A stretch of DNA of 64,000 nucleotides from an uncultured Christensenella sp. (lineage in GTDB: Bacteria > Bacillota > Clostridia > Christensenellales > Pumilibacteraceae). The notes under the pieces are model-generated. The model made no database searches, was not told the origin of the DNA, and was given only the letters and a program-made list of their open reading frames with translations. The stretch covers positions 1-64,000 of the forward strand of contig CATLHE010000004.1 of the NCBI GenBank assembly GCA_949948895.1, in the 5' to 3' direction. Positions within the stretch are counted from its first letter, which is position 1. Every line of letters starts with the position of its first letter. Of the stretch, positions 1 to 8,161 are shown piece after piece. The position numbers and the translations under genes were made by a program.

Positions 1-181
1 CGTCGTACTCGTATTCGCTTTGGATGATTGTTATCTCTATCTCCTCGCCCGCTCTTTCCTCGGCATTCGGTTTATTGCAGCCGAGCATGACAAGACTCGC
101 GACTAACACTATTAAAAGTCCTATGAGTAATCTGAATTTTCCCTCGCTCCGCTTGTTTTCACGCGCTTTTATTTCTTCCAT
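1..181 (-). CDS. Lipoprotein, N-terminal part only (runs off the window)
   Basis: An open frame starts with ATG at 181-179 on the minus strand and continues past the window edge, giving 60 codons. It begins MEEIKARENK, then a hydrophobic stretch and the lipobox LVMLGC at about residues 33-38, so the product should be exported and lipid-anchored at the cysteine. A good ribosome site (AAAGGGG) lies about 6 bases before the ATG. After the cysteine the sequence is acidic (NAEERAGEEIEI). Too little is present to name a family. The frame is short because of the window edge, not because it is spurious. Confidence 0.7.
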   Translation of the reverse strand, partial: MEEIKARENKRSEGKFRLLIGLLIVLVASLVMLGCNKPNAEERAGEEIEITIIQSEYEYD

Positions 182-582
182 GATTAATCCCCTTTTTAAG
201 TTTTTCGGTTCGTTTACCGTTATCTTATTATACCATTTTTATATTTCCCTGTCAATGGGGTTTCTCAATTCTTTTAGGATCTTTTTATAGGTTTTTATAT
301 TTATACTCAATCAAATACCCGATTCCGTCACGCTTTTCGACGGATATACTGATTCAGTCTCTATCCATACATTAATTGCTCTTCTTCTATATATAGGAGC
401 AAACACTATAATCACATGTCGTATGTGTTAAAATGTTATTATCCATTTGGATTGACTTCCTTTGCTCTTTAATCTTGGTGTCGGAACCAGCCCTATTATA
501 ACAAAGGAGGTCTTTTTAGTCTATTTGCATAGCTTAAGCTAGATTGTTACCACTTGCACGGCAAGTGGTTTATTTAACATAT
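182..582. other. Gene-free AT-rich stretch with an isolated GGAGG site and a hairpin
   Basis: No convincing gene is seen. A perfect 8-bp stem with a 3-base loop lies at 550-568 (CCACTTGC/GCAAGTGG) followed by a T-rich run. An AAAGGAGG ribosome-like site at 503-510 is followed only by a short run with several stops. The arrangement resembles the remnant end of a mobile element or a short leader, but this cannot be decided from the sequence. Confidence 0.35.
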
Positions 583-611
583 AAAAAACCGCACATCCGT
601 GCGGTTTTTTA
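583..611. terminator. Bidirectional intrinsic terminator
   Basis: A-run, stem CCGCAC/GTGCGG (589-594 with 599-604), loop ATCC, then TTTTTT. It works in both directions and sits just past the stop of the minus-strand GH32 gene. Confidence 0.85.
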
Positions 612-628
612 TCTTATCTACATTTAAT

Positions 629-1987
629 TCAGCCGACGATGTCGAATCTTCGGTATGTGAAGTTGTCGGCGTCAAGTTCGAGTTCGAGCCTGTCGGCGTC
701 GAATTCGGGATATATCACTGACGACATTGCTCTGCCGTCGGCAAATATCTCTACGGAGAACCTGTCGATGACTATCTCCAGCCTGTTGAACACGCCTTTT
801 TCATACGGCATGCGTCTTATCTGCGCGATCGAGTCCTCGTCTTTTTCCTGCCCCACTATCTTTTCGCCGGCGTTCGATCTGTCAAAAACCCAATAATCGC
901 CGTCTAGAGTGAGCATGGCGTAATGCCGCCCGTTCATGCGCATTTTCATCTTGAAAGCGCGTAGTCCCGACATATTTATCTTGACCGACCCGCTTACCAG
1001 CCTGTCTGTTATTTTGCCGCTGTTTTCTACAGACAGCATCTCTCGCCCCGTATACACAGGTGTCTGCCACAGTCTGTTGTTTTTTACTTCCACCTTTCTC
1101 GGCACGGTGAGCATACCCGCAAAATCATACTTGGCAGACGGATTGTTTCTCTCCCACATATTCATCCAGCCTATCATGATCTGATTGCCTAAAAAAGTCT
1201 GCGGCGCATAAAAATCAAAGCCGTAGTCGACGGGCTCGCCGCGTCCCGACTCCACAAACCCGGTCTTATAATCGAGCTTGCCCACACGCGCGATCGTCGT
1301 GTGGAGATTGACGTGCGCATGCCCTTCGGGCGGTTGATTCTGCTCGCAATACGTCAACAAGCCTATCTCGTCGCAATAGTCGGGACACTCTATCATGATG
1401 CCCTTGCTGTCTCTATGTAGAAGTTCGCAGACGTACTTCCATTTAAAGAGGTCGTCCGATTCAAATAACAGTATCCTGCCCGTACCGCCCCTGCGTTTTG
1501 CCGCTATCAGCGCGTAGAACCTGTCGGCGTGCCGCAAGATCTTCGGATCGCGAAAATCGATCGGCGTGTATTCGCTCGGAAGTTCGTTTTCGCCTATCAC
1601 GACGCCGTGCTTGACAAAGTGCACGCCGTCGTCGCTCGATGCCAGACATTGAAGCTGTCTTATGTTTTCTCCGCCGCCGTTGTTGCGATAGCTTGTGTAC
1701 AGCAGCCACAGCTTGTCCTTCCAAACGATCGCACTGCCCGAAAAGCACCCGTCGTCGTTTTCGTCCGGGTACAGCGCGATAGGAAGTCTTTCCCAATGCG
1801 TCAAGTCCTTGCTTTTGACGTGTCCCCAATGCATGGGACCCCATTCGACGCCATGCGGATAGTATTGAAAAAATACGTGGTACTCGCCGTTGAAAACGAC
1901 CAAGCCGTTGGGATCGTTGATCCAGCCCTTTCCGCCGGTTATGTGAAACTCGGGAAGAATTTTTTCATGTTGTAATTCGTCGGTCAT
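629..1987 (-). CDS. GH32 beta-fructosidase, cytoplasmic (sucrose-6-P hydrolase/levanase type)
   Basis: A 452-residue protein without signal peptide or membrane segment, so it acts in the cytoplasm on imported sucrose or fructo-oligosaccharide, releasing fructose. The three GH32 catalytic motifs are present: WINDPNG (residues 22-28, nucleophile Asp25), FRDP (transition-state Asp) and IECP (acid/base Glu). The C-terminal third is the usual GH32 beta-sandwich (FNRLEIVIDRFSVEIFADG). The start ATG at 1987 has the site AAGGAAAGGG. It lies 125 bp downstream of the large fructan operon, with its own predicted promoter (2050-2078) and a hairpin between, so it can be expressed separately. Whether the substrate is phosphorylated cannot be told; no PTS gene is nearby and an ABC importer is, which favours unphosphorylated oligosaccharides. 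Confidence 0.93.
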   Translation of the reverse strand: MTDELQHEKILPEFHITGGKGWINDPNGLVVFNGEYHVFFQYYPHGVEWGPMHWGHVKSKDLTHWERLPIALYPDENDDGCFSGSAIVWKDKLWLLYTSYRNNGGGENIRQLQCLASSDDGVHFVKHGVVIGENELPSEYTPIDFRDPKILRHADRFYALIAAKRRGGTGRILLFESDDLFKWKYVCELLHRDSKGIMIECPDYCDEIGLLTYCEQNQPPEGHAHVNLHTTIARVGKLDYKTGFVESGRGEPVDYGFDFYAPQTFLGNQIMIGWMNMWERNNPSAKYDFAGMLTVPRKVEVKNNRLWQTPVYTGREMLSVENSGKITDRLVSGSVKINMSGLRAFKMKMRMNGRHYAMLTLDGDYWVFDRSNAGEKIVGQEKDEDSIAQIRRMPYEKGVFNRLEIVIDRFSVEIFADGRAMSSVIYPEFDADRLELELDADNFTYRRFDIVG

Positions 1988-2049
1988 AATTACCCTTTCC
2001 TTATTTCTGTCAGAGAATCGAAATGCGTTGTTAAAAGTTTATTGTTTGT

Positions 2050-2078
2050 ATTATACCATGGCAAATCGCGCGACGCAA
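2050..2078 (-). promoter_or_regulatory. Predicted sigma-A promoter of the cytoplasmic GH32 gene
   Basis: Minus-strand TTGCGT, 17-base spacer, TATAAT, about 60 bases before the ATG at 1987. The -35 region overlaps the hairpin at 2069-2101. Just upstream, bases 2079-2088 (CCGCTTGGAT) match one half of the operator at 23155-23176. Confidence 0.6.
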
Positions 2079-2101
2079 CCGCTTGGATCGCGTCGCGCTC
2101 T
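2069..2101 (-). terminator. GC-rich stem-loop between the two fructan transcription units
   Basis: GCGCGACGC pairs with GCGTCGCGC around a 15-base loop, 12 bases after the stop of the 1155-residue lipoprotein gene. It lacks a clear U-run, so it may end transcription weakly or protect the 3' end of the long operon mRNA. Confidence 0.45.
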
Positions 2102-2112
2102 TGCCTTTTTAT

Positions 2113-5100
2113 TTACAGGGAGTCGCGCTCCGCCTTTGTGAGCGCGCTGCCGAGAACGGCGCCCTCGGGCGCGGCGTCGAGATTGACCCTGAAGTCGTCC
2201 ATTACGACACAGCCGTAATCGCCCGTGGCGTTGTCCACCACCTCGAAGTAACACGACGTTTCCTCGGCGTTATCCGCCTGATAATAATAATGCACCATGA
2301 CGGTGTCCGCCGTGTATGCGTTATTGCGGAACGTAGCAAGCGGTTTACCGCTCGCGCTGTACAAGACGATATAAACTTCGCTGTTATGCGCCGCGCCGAA
2401 TCGGAACGATACTATGCCGTTCTTTTCGAGAATGAACGCGCCGGAGCGCACTACGCCGCGATTACCTTCGACGTTGACGTATTCGCTGCCGTTATCGAAG
2501 TAGAAAGTAAACAGGTAGTTTCCGTCTTTGACGCCTTCGTTTGTCTGATACCAGCCTTCAGCCTTCTCGGTATCGGTGACCGCGCCGAGCGACTCTCCGC
2601 CCGTTGTCCAACCGTCGAGATTACCCGTTTCGAAACTCCCGTTTACCATAGACGCATACTCCGATCTATGGTCGGTCGCAGTCGCGCTGCCCGCGGGCGC
2701 GCTGTCGAGATTGACGTTGAAGTCGTCGACAGCAAAGCAGCCCCAACCCGCTACGGCGTTATCCACGACGCGGAAGTAGCAGAGCGCGTCATCTGTCAAC
2801 GTGTTCTTATAGCTATAGCTCTTGAGTTTTCCGTCCTCTATATTGTCGTTGCGGAACACCGCTACCACCGTGCCGCTTTCGGCATTGACAAGCTCGATAT
2901 AAACGTTGCGATTGCCGCCGCCACCCATTTTGAACGACACGAACTTGCCCGCTTTAAGCACGAACATATTGCTCGTGAGCGTGCCCATATTGCCTTCGCG
3001 GTTTATCTCGTGACCGGGGTTCGGCTCGCCTACCCAGCTCCACCAAGAGAACAGCTTGCTGCCCGTCTTGCCGTACTCGACGCCGTTATTGGCGGGATCG
3101 CCGTTGTGCCAATATTTATCGTCCGAAGTGACTGCGCCGATATCGCCGCCGGAAACAAACCAACCCGCCATGTCGTTCTCGAATCCGCCGTTATAAATAT
3201 CGTACACGGTTGCGGGACGCTCGGTAATATCCACTGCGTCAATAAACCCGTCTATCGGCGCGGATTCATAATACGTCTCGAACGAATCGCAGAACAGCAC
3301 GCCGTAATCGGACGCCGCCATATCTATCACTCTTATATACACGGTCTTGCCTGCCGCGCTTTCGGGCAGCACCGCTTTGTACGCTATGAGCGTGCAACCG
3401 CTCTTGAGTCCCGCGGTCGTTTCCGCCCAAGCGCTGTTGCCGTAGCGGGCAAGTATCGTACCACCTTGCGCGTCGACAACGTCTACGAACACGTCGTGCT
3501 TCGCGCCGCCGAGTTTGAATGTGATCACTCGGCTTTGCGATACTTTAAACGTAGAGCTCACGAGCGCGCCTATGTTTTGCTCGAACTTATCCTCGGGCTC
3601 ATACGCGGAGAAGAACTTGCCGTCGGCATTATACGGATACCCCCCCCCATTGTTTTCGTTGGTCCAGTACGCCGTTGCCGAGCTGACGTTACCTATGTTT
3701 CCTATCTTTGTCCAATCGTCCAGCCCGTTGTCGAACCCGCCGTTTTTAATGCGGTACGCACTCGAATCCCTGACTTTGAGTTTGTAAGTATACGTTACGC
3801 TACGCGTGCCGTCTATAACCGCCTCGATGCTGAGCGAGACATCCGTCGGCTCTTCGTCAAAGCTTCCCGTCACCGTGTACACGCTTCCCGTTACGGCGCC
3901 GCCGTTCACTTTGTACGAGGAAACGTTTTGCGCGTTGTTGATATTGGACGAAAGATCGATCTTACATGCTCCGTTGTAGAGGTCGGCTACCGTCGTCGCG
4001 GTCACCTCGGACTTCTTTGCCGAGGGCGTCGTGTCCGTAACGTTGACGGTCACAGTAAACGAAGCAGTCTTTGTGCCGAGCACGGGATCGACCGCCGTTA
4101 CGTTTACGGTAAGCACGAGCCCGCTGACCGCCGCCGTCGCGGTATAGGTGAGCGAATCGCCGCTTATGCTTACGCCCGTGTCGGGCGTTACGGTATAGCT
4201 GTACGTAAAGTCGGAACCGCTTGCCGCAGTCATCTCGAAGTCGTATGTTCCGCTCGATTTTTCAAACAGATCGAAAGAGATAGTGCCGTTGTTGAACACG
4301 GGCGCGCCGTCCGCCGCGGACGACACGTTGACCGTAAACTCTATATCGACGTCGCCGCACGAGAGAGTCACGGTTATATTTCCGACCGCAACGGCGGTGA
4401 TAGTGAGCTTGCCTGCCGCGACTGTCGCAGTCGCAACGCCGCCGTCCGAAGACGAAGCGCTCACCGCATTGCCGTGCGTGACGATATAGTCTGCAACGTT
4501 GATCTCCATATACGTCGAGCCGTCTACGGAAAGGTTTACCGTTATGCCGTCCGCAACTTTTTCGGCGGCTTTTCTTTCCAGCTTGCGCGTTATGTTAAGA
4601 TCGGTCTCAACCACTATCGTCTCGCCCGGCTGTTTGACTTCGCCGTTCACGTCCCAACCGACAAACTCGAAATCGGGGTCGGGCGAAGGCACTGCCTGAG
4701 GCAGAACAAAAGTCCCGCCCTCGACGACGGTCGCGACCTCTTCGCCGTCCACCGTAACGGTGTATTCGACTGCGGGCGCGGGCTCTACCGTGACTCCGAA
4801 CTCTATCTCTATCTCGCCGCAAACGACCGTTACGGTCGCGCTTCCTTCGGCTTTGGGAGTAATTACTATCTTGCCATCGGCTATGCTCGCTTCGACGGTA
4901 TCGCCGTCGTCGCTTTCGGCAGTGACCGTCGCGCCGTACGCGGTTATGTAATCGGCTAAATCGAGTTTTACTACGATGCCGACCTTTGCCGTTATCGGCT
5001 CGCCGTCTTTGACCTTGACAGCCGCTTTGCGCTTTGTGACGGTCGTGATAACGATATTTTCGTTGACGGTAACGGTATCGGACGGCGCTTTATGTTCCGT

Positions 5101-5580
5101 TCCTACTTCGTAGTAATCGAACTCCATATTGGGATCGGTCACTACGGGCGCGGGAAGCGTGTACGTTTCGCCCGCACGCACATACGTGACTGTGCCATCG
5201 AGCGTGACCGTATATTCCATAAATACGGACACGTCGAACGTGACGGAAATATCCTCGCACGTAAGCGTGACCACCGCGTCTCCGACGGCTGCGCCCGTTA
5301 CCGTGAGCAGTCCGTCCGCCACAGTTGCCGTAGCGTTGTCCGTGCTCGAACTTGCCGTAACGGCGTTATTATTTGCCGTTATATGATCGGCTACCGTGAT
5401 ATTTTTGCTCTTTCCCACCGCGATCTCGAAGTCGTATCCGTCGCTTACTTTGACGGGCGGAACGGGACCGGGATCGGGCTCTTCTTTTTCGCCGCACGCC
5501 GCCGCAAACATGCCGAGTGCAAAACTCAGCGCGAATACGGCGATCGCATTGACGATTCTTTTTGCTGTCTTTTTCATCAT
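2113..5580 (-). CDS. Large modular surface lipoprotein: Ig-like repeats plus three NGGFE/GW modules
   Basis: 1155 residues. A signal peptide ends in a lipobox-like AAAC at about residue 29, so it is anchored outside the membrane. Next come three Big_2-type Ig-like repeats (near 55-118, 205-267 and 355-417; each starts with an xxxADxI(T/V) strand and ends VTLxC..xxxxVxV) with interleaved YTV(T/D) strands and a GW/YYEVG segment. The C-terminal half holds three copies of a roughly 180-residue module starting (K/Y)NG(G/S)F(E/D)xGxLxGW and ending in a CYFxVVDNAxxxxGCxxxDDF strand. No catalytic motif is seen, so a carbohydrate-binding or cell-surface scaffold role is inferred from the fructan context. 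A run of nine G at codons 645-647 keeps the frame open. The gene is 13 bp behind the related 855-residue lipoprotein gene. Confidence 0.8.
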   Translation of the reverse strand: MMKKTAKRIVNAIAVFALSFALGMFAAACGEKEEPDPGPVPPVKVSDGYDFEIAVGKSKNITVADHITANNNAVTASSSTDNATATVADGLLTVTGAAVGDAVVTLTCEDISVTFDVSVFMEYTVTLDGTVTYVRAGETYTLPAPVVTDPNMEFDYYEVGTEHKAPSDTVTVNENIVITTVTKRKAAVKVKDGEPITAKVGIVVKLDLADYITAYGATVTAESDDGDTVEASIADGKIVITPKAEGSATVTVVCGEIEIEFGVTVEPAPAVEYTVTVDGEEVATVVEGGTFVLPQAVPSPDPDFEFVGWDVNGEVKQPGETIVVETDLNITRKLERKAAEKVADGITVNLSVDGSTYMEINVADYIVTHGNAVSASSSDGGVATATVAAGKLTITAVAVGNITVTLSCGDVDIEFTVNVSSAADGAPVFNNGTISFDLFEKSSGTYDFEMTAASGSDFTYSYTVTPDTGVSISGDSLTYTATAAVSGLVLTVNVTAVDPVLGTKTASFTVTVNVTDTTPSAKKSEVTATTVADLYNGACKIDLSSNINNAQNVSSYKVNGGAVTGSVYTVTGSFDEEPTDVSLSIEAVIDGTRSVTYTYKLKVRDSSAYRIKNGGFDNGLDDWTKIGNIGNVSSATAYWTNENNGGGYPYNADGKFFSAYEPEDKFEQNIGALVSSTFKVSQSRVITFKLGGAKHDVFVDVVDAQGGTILARYGNSAWAETTAGLKSGCTLIAYKAVLPESAAGKTVYIRVIDMAASDYGVLFCDSFETYYESAPIDGFIDAVDITERPATVYDIYNGGFENDMAGWFVSGGDIGAVTSDDKYWHNGDPANNGVEYGKTGSKLFSWWSWVGEPNPGHEINREGNMGTLTSNMFVLKAGKFVSFKMGGGGNRNVYIELVNAESGTVVAVFRNDNIEDGKLKSYSYKNTLTDDALCYFRVVDNAVAGWGCFAVDDFNVNLDSAPAGSATATDHRSEYASMVNGSFETGNLDGWTTGGESLGAVTDTEKAEGWYQTNEGVKDGNYLFTFYFDNGSEYVNVEGNRGVVRSGAFILEKNGIVSFRFGAAHNSEVYIVLYSASGKPLATFRNNAYTADTVMVHYYYQADNAEETSCYFEVVDNATGDYGCVVMDDFRVNLDAAPEGAVLGSALTKAERDSL
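3640..3648. repeat. Nine-base homopolymer (C9 on +, G9 in the coding strand)
   Basis: An uninterrupted mononucleotide run inside the lipoprotein coding region, encoding Gly-Gly-Gly. Slippage by one base would truncate the protein in its first NGGF module. The same tract length occurs at 52897-52905. Confidence 0.9.
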
Positions 5581-5593
5581 ATCCCCCTTTTTA

Positions 5594-8161
5594 TCAATTA
5601 CCCGCGTCGAGCTTATTGACCGCGCTCACCCACGGAATATTGTACGTAGCGACGCCCGTAGCGGACGTTTTGTTGTTCAGCTTGACCGTATCGAACGCCT
5701 CGGCGCTCGGCGCGGTTTCGTGATATGTGACTATATCGTCGAAGAACGCGAAGTTCCATCTTTCCGCCTCGGCGCCCTCGTCGCAAAGTTCCACGAACAG
5801 CGTTTCGCCTTTGTACTCTTCGAGATCGGCAAAGAACGTAGTCATCGTCGCAAGCCTGCAACCTTTGTCTATGTACGGGAAGTTCGAATCGTCGAACGCC
5901 GTGTTGCCGTACTCGGCTATGAGCTCGGGCGTTTCGCCCGCTTTATACACCTTGACGACCGCAGCGCGTCCGCCCATCTTAAAGCTTATAAATCCGCTTC
6001 CGCCGAGAGTAAACGTTTCGGACCTTATCGCATAAGTGCTAGTTTCGTCGGGCGTAGCTTTCCAACCGTCAAAGTGGAACAGTCCGCCGTTGTTATACGG
6101 TATGCCCTCATTCCAGAACACGTCGCCCGTTTTTACGCCGTCGATCGCCGCGCCGCCGACTACCGTCCAGCCCGTTATATCGCCGAGCTCGAACCCGCCG
6201 TTGACAAGATTGTACCCGTCGTCGGGTAAAAGCGTCGGTCTCGAATCGACCGCCTCGACGACATCCTTTTTAAGTTCGGGCGTTTCTTCGTAATACGTTA
6301 TAAAGCTGTCGCAAACGACGAATCCCCAATCCTTTGCCTCGTCGGCATTGTCTACGACGCGTATCTTTATAGACCGCCCCGCCTCGACGCCGAGATCGAT
6401 AAGATTGGCGTGGTATTTGACCATGTTTGCGAGATAGCTGTTCACGTTGATACCGTCCGTGCCGTTATCGCGGAAGCCGAGGTTGGCAAAGCGCACGAGC
6501 TCTTCTTCCGTATCTGCGTCAATAATAGACACATAGCACTTTGCGGGATTCCCGCCGCCGCCAAGCCTGAAAGTGATATCGCCCGTACCGCCGAGAGTGA
6601 ACGCCGAGCTTGTAAGCGTGCCCGCCGCCGCTTCGTTTGCCATGCCCGTAAAGAAATACTCGCCCTTTTTGTTGTACGGATACTTATCCCACCAGACCGG
6701 GATTTGGGAGACTTTGCCTATGTCGCCCACGAGCGTCCAGCCTTCGAGATCGCCCGTTTCAAACGTGCCGTTTTTGACCTGATGCGGACTGTCCGGTGCA
6801 AAGTCGAAAAGATCGGGGTCGGGCTGTACTTCAAACGCTACGCCGCCGTAAAAAGTCGGTTTTGTTTCGTGATAGGTCTTTACGCTATCGAGCGTGATGC
6901 ACCCGAGCTCGTCGCCGCTCGCGTTTTCGTCAACGACTTCTATGTACATCGTTTTGCCCAGATACTCCGAAAAATCTCCGTAGTACTGCACGAGGTTCAG
7001 ACAGCGCATACCGTTTTCCACATAAGGGAATTGGTAATTCCAAAACTTGAAGTTGGAATACCTGCCGACACATTTATCTCCGTCTTTCTTGTCTTTTACC
7101 ATAAACCGAAGATAGGTCAGCTGATTGTTGCTGCATCCGCCCAGCTTATAGCTTATGTACCCGCTTCCGCCCAAGACGAACTCGCTCGAGCGCATGACGC
7201 CCGTCGCCGTCGGCTCGTAATAGCCGTAGTGATAATTGCCGTCGCGGTCGTAAGTGATACTCTCGTTCCACCAACACTTTGCGTTGTTTACGCCGTCGTT
7301 GGAAAACGCGCTTCCGCTCACTACCGTCCAACCGCCGAGCGAGCCGCTCTCGAATCCGCCGTTTGCTATCTCGTACTTGTTGGGCGGCGTAACGTCCGTC
7401 GTATAGTCGCGCGTCTTAACATACAGCGCGCCGTCCGCCTGCGAGCTTCCGCCGCCAATGCGTATATCGTCCACGCTTATATAGCCGTAATAAACGTCCG
7501 TATCGTTATCCACTATACGGATATACATCTCCTCGCCGTAATACTCGGATAGGTCCTCGCTATAAGTGCTGAAGTTATCCGTACAGCACGTACCGCTGAG
7601 ATACTTGTTTACGTCTACGTAAGATTCGGTATGCTCGAGGAAATATTTGTTTGTGAACTTAGCGACCATTCTATCGTCGGACGCGGTGTACACGCCGACG
7701 TAACACGTTTTTTCGGCAGGCTTTTTTGCCGCGTTTTCACCCTTTCCGTACACGAGCGCGCCGCCCGCAAGCTTCATCGATACCGTGCCGTCGCCGCCCA
7801 AAACAAAGTTTTCGGAGCGTATGCTGCCCGTGTACCCGTGCGGACGCTTGCCGTCGTACGCCTTGCCCGAAAGATACCAATTGCCCGTATGCCCGACGGG
7901 AATCCTTTTATGGTCGGGGTCGTAGGAAAAACTGAACTCCCCGACGGACGATACGCTGTCGTCGTCGAACGCGTCGCCGCGCTCTACCGTCCAACCGCTC
8001 AGTGTGGACGACTCGAACCCGCCGTTGACAAGGCTTGTCACCGCGTCGAATTCTTTTGTCTCGCCCTTGGGCGAACACCCCAAAAGCCCCAGCCCCGCCG
8101 CGACTATCGCCGTCACGGGAAGCGCGGAAAGTATCGCTCTTTTTACAGTCTTTTTCATCAT
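5594..8161 (-). CDS. Surface lipoprotein with four tandem NGGFE/GW modules
   Basis: 855 residues with signal peptide and lipobox LLGC (Cys about 29). The rest is four tandem modules of about 190-230 residues starting near 45, 265, 475 and 660. Each opens with NG(G/T)FExGxLxGWTVV, has a central (R)SExFxLGGxGxIxxKxGG strand and ends with a metal-site-like (V/E)xxDxxxxxxxxxxDxxxxY stretch. The module type recalls CBM-like jelly rolls, but I cannot name a family. No catalytic residues are recognised. Two adjacent ATGs are possible (8161 and 8158); GGAGG lies just before both, and the first overlaps the upstream TGA as ATGA, suggesting translational coupling. Likely role: binding fructan at the cell surface (inference from operon). 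Confidence 0.82.
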   Translation of the reverse strand: MMKKTVKRAILSALPVTAIVAAGLGLLGCSPKGETKEFDAVTSLVNGGFESSTLSGWTVERGDAFDDDSVSSVGEFSFSYDPDHKRIPVGHTGNWYLSGKAYDGKRPHGYTGSIRSENFVLGGDGTVSMKLAGGALVYGKGENAAKKPAEKTCYVGVYTASDDRMVAKFTNKYFLEHTESYVDVNKYLSGTCCTDNFSTYSEDLSEYYGEEMYIRIVDNDTDVYYGYISVDDIRIGGGSSQADGALYVKTRDYTTDVTPPNKYEIANGGFESGSLGGWTVVSGSAFSNDGVNNAKCWWNESITYDRDGNYHYGYYEPTATGVMRSSEFVLGGSGYISYKLGGCSNNQLTYLRFMVKDKKDGDKCVGRYSNFKFWNYQFPYVENGMRCLNLVQYYGDFSEYLGKTMYIEVVDENASGDELGCITLDSVKTYHETKPTFYGGVAFEVQPDPDLFDFAPDSPHQVKNGTFETGDLEGWTLVGDIGKVSQIPVWWDKYPYNKKGEYFFTGMANEAAAGTLTSSAFTLGGTGDITFRLGGGGNPAKCYVSIIDADTEEELVRFANLGFRDNGTDGINVNSYLANMVKYHANLIDLGVEAGRSIKIRVVDNADEAKDWGFVVCDSFITYYEETPELKKDVVEAVDSRPTLLPDDGYNLVNGGFELGDITGWTVVGGAAIDGVKTGDVFWNEGIPYNNGGLFHFDGWKATPDETSTYAIRSETFTLGGSGFISFKMGGRAAVVKVYKAGETPELIAEYGNTAFDDSNFPYIDKGCRLATMTTFFADLEEYKGETLFVELCDEGAEAERWNFAFFDDIVTYHETAPSAEAFDTVKLNNKTSATGVATYNIPWVSAVNKLDAGN

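Noticed and set aside
629-1987. A PTS sugar-phosphate pathway partner (strict sucrose-6-phosphate hydrolase)
   Set aside because: No PTS component in the window and an ABC importer is present in the locus, so unphosphorylated substrate is more likely.
2083-4959. A 958-codon open frame on the plus strand, antisense to the lipoprotein gene
   Set aside because: It has no signal, motif or ribosome site and its composition (many Arg, Tyr, Val) is what the complementary strand of a biased coding region gives. The minus-strand gene has a clear signal peptide and domain structure.
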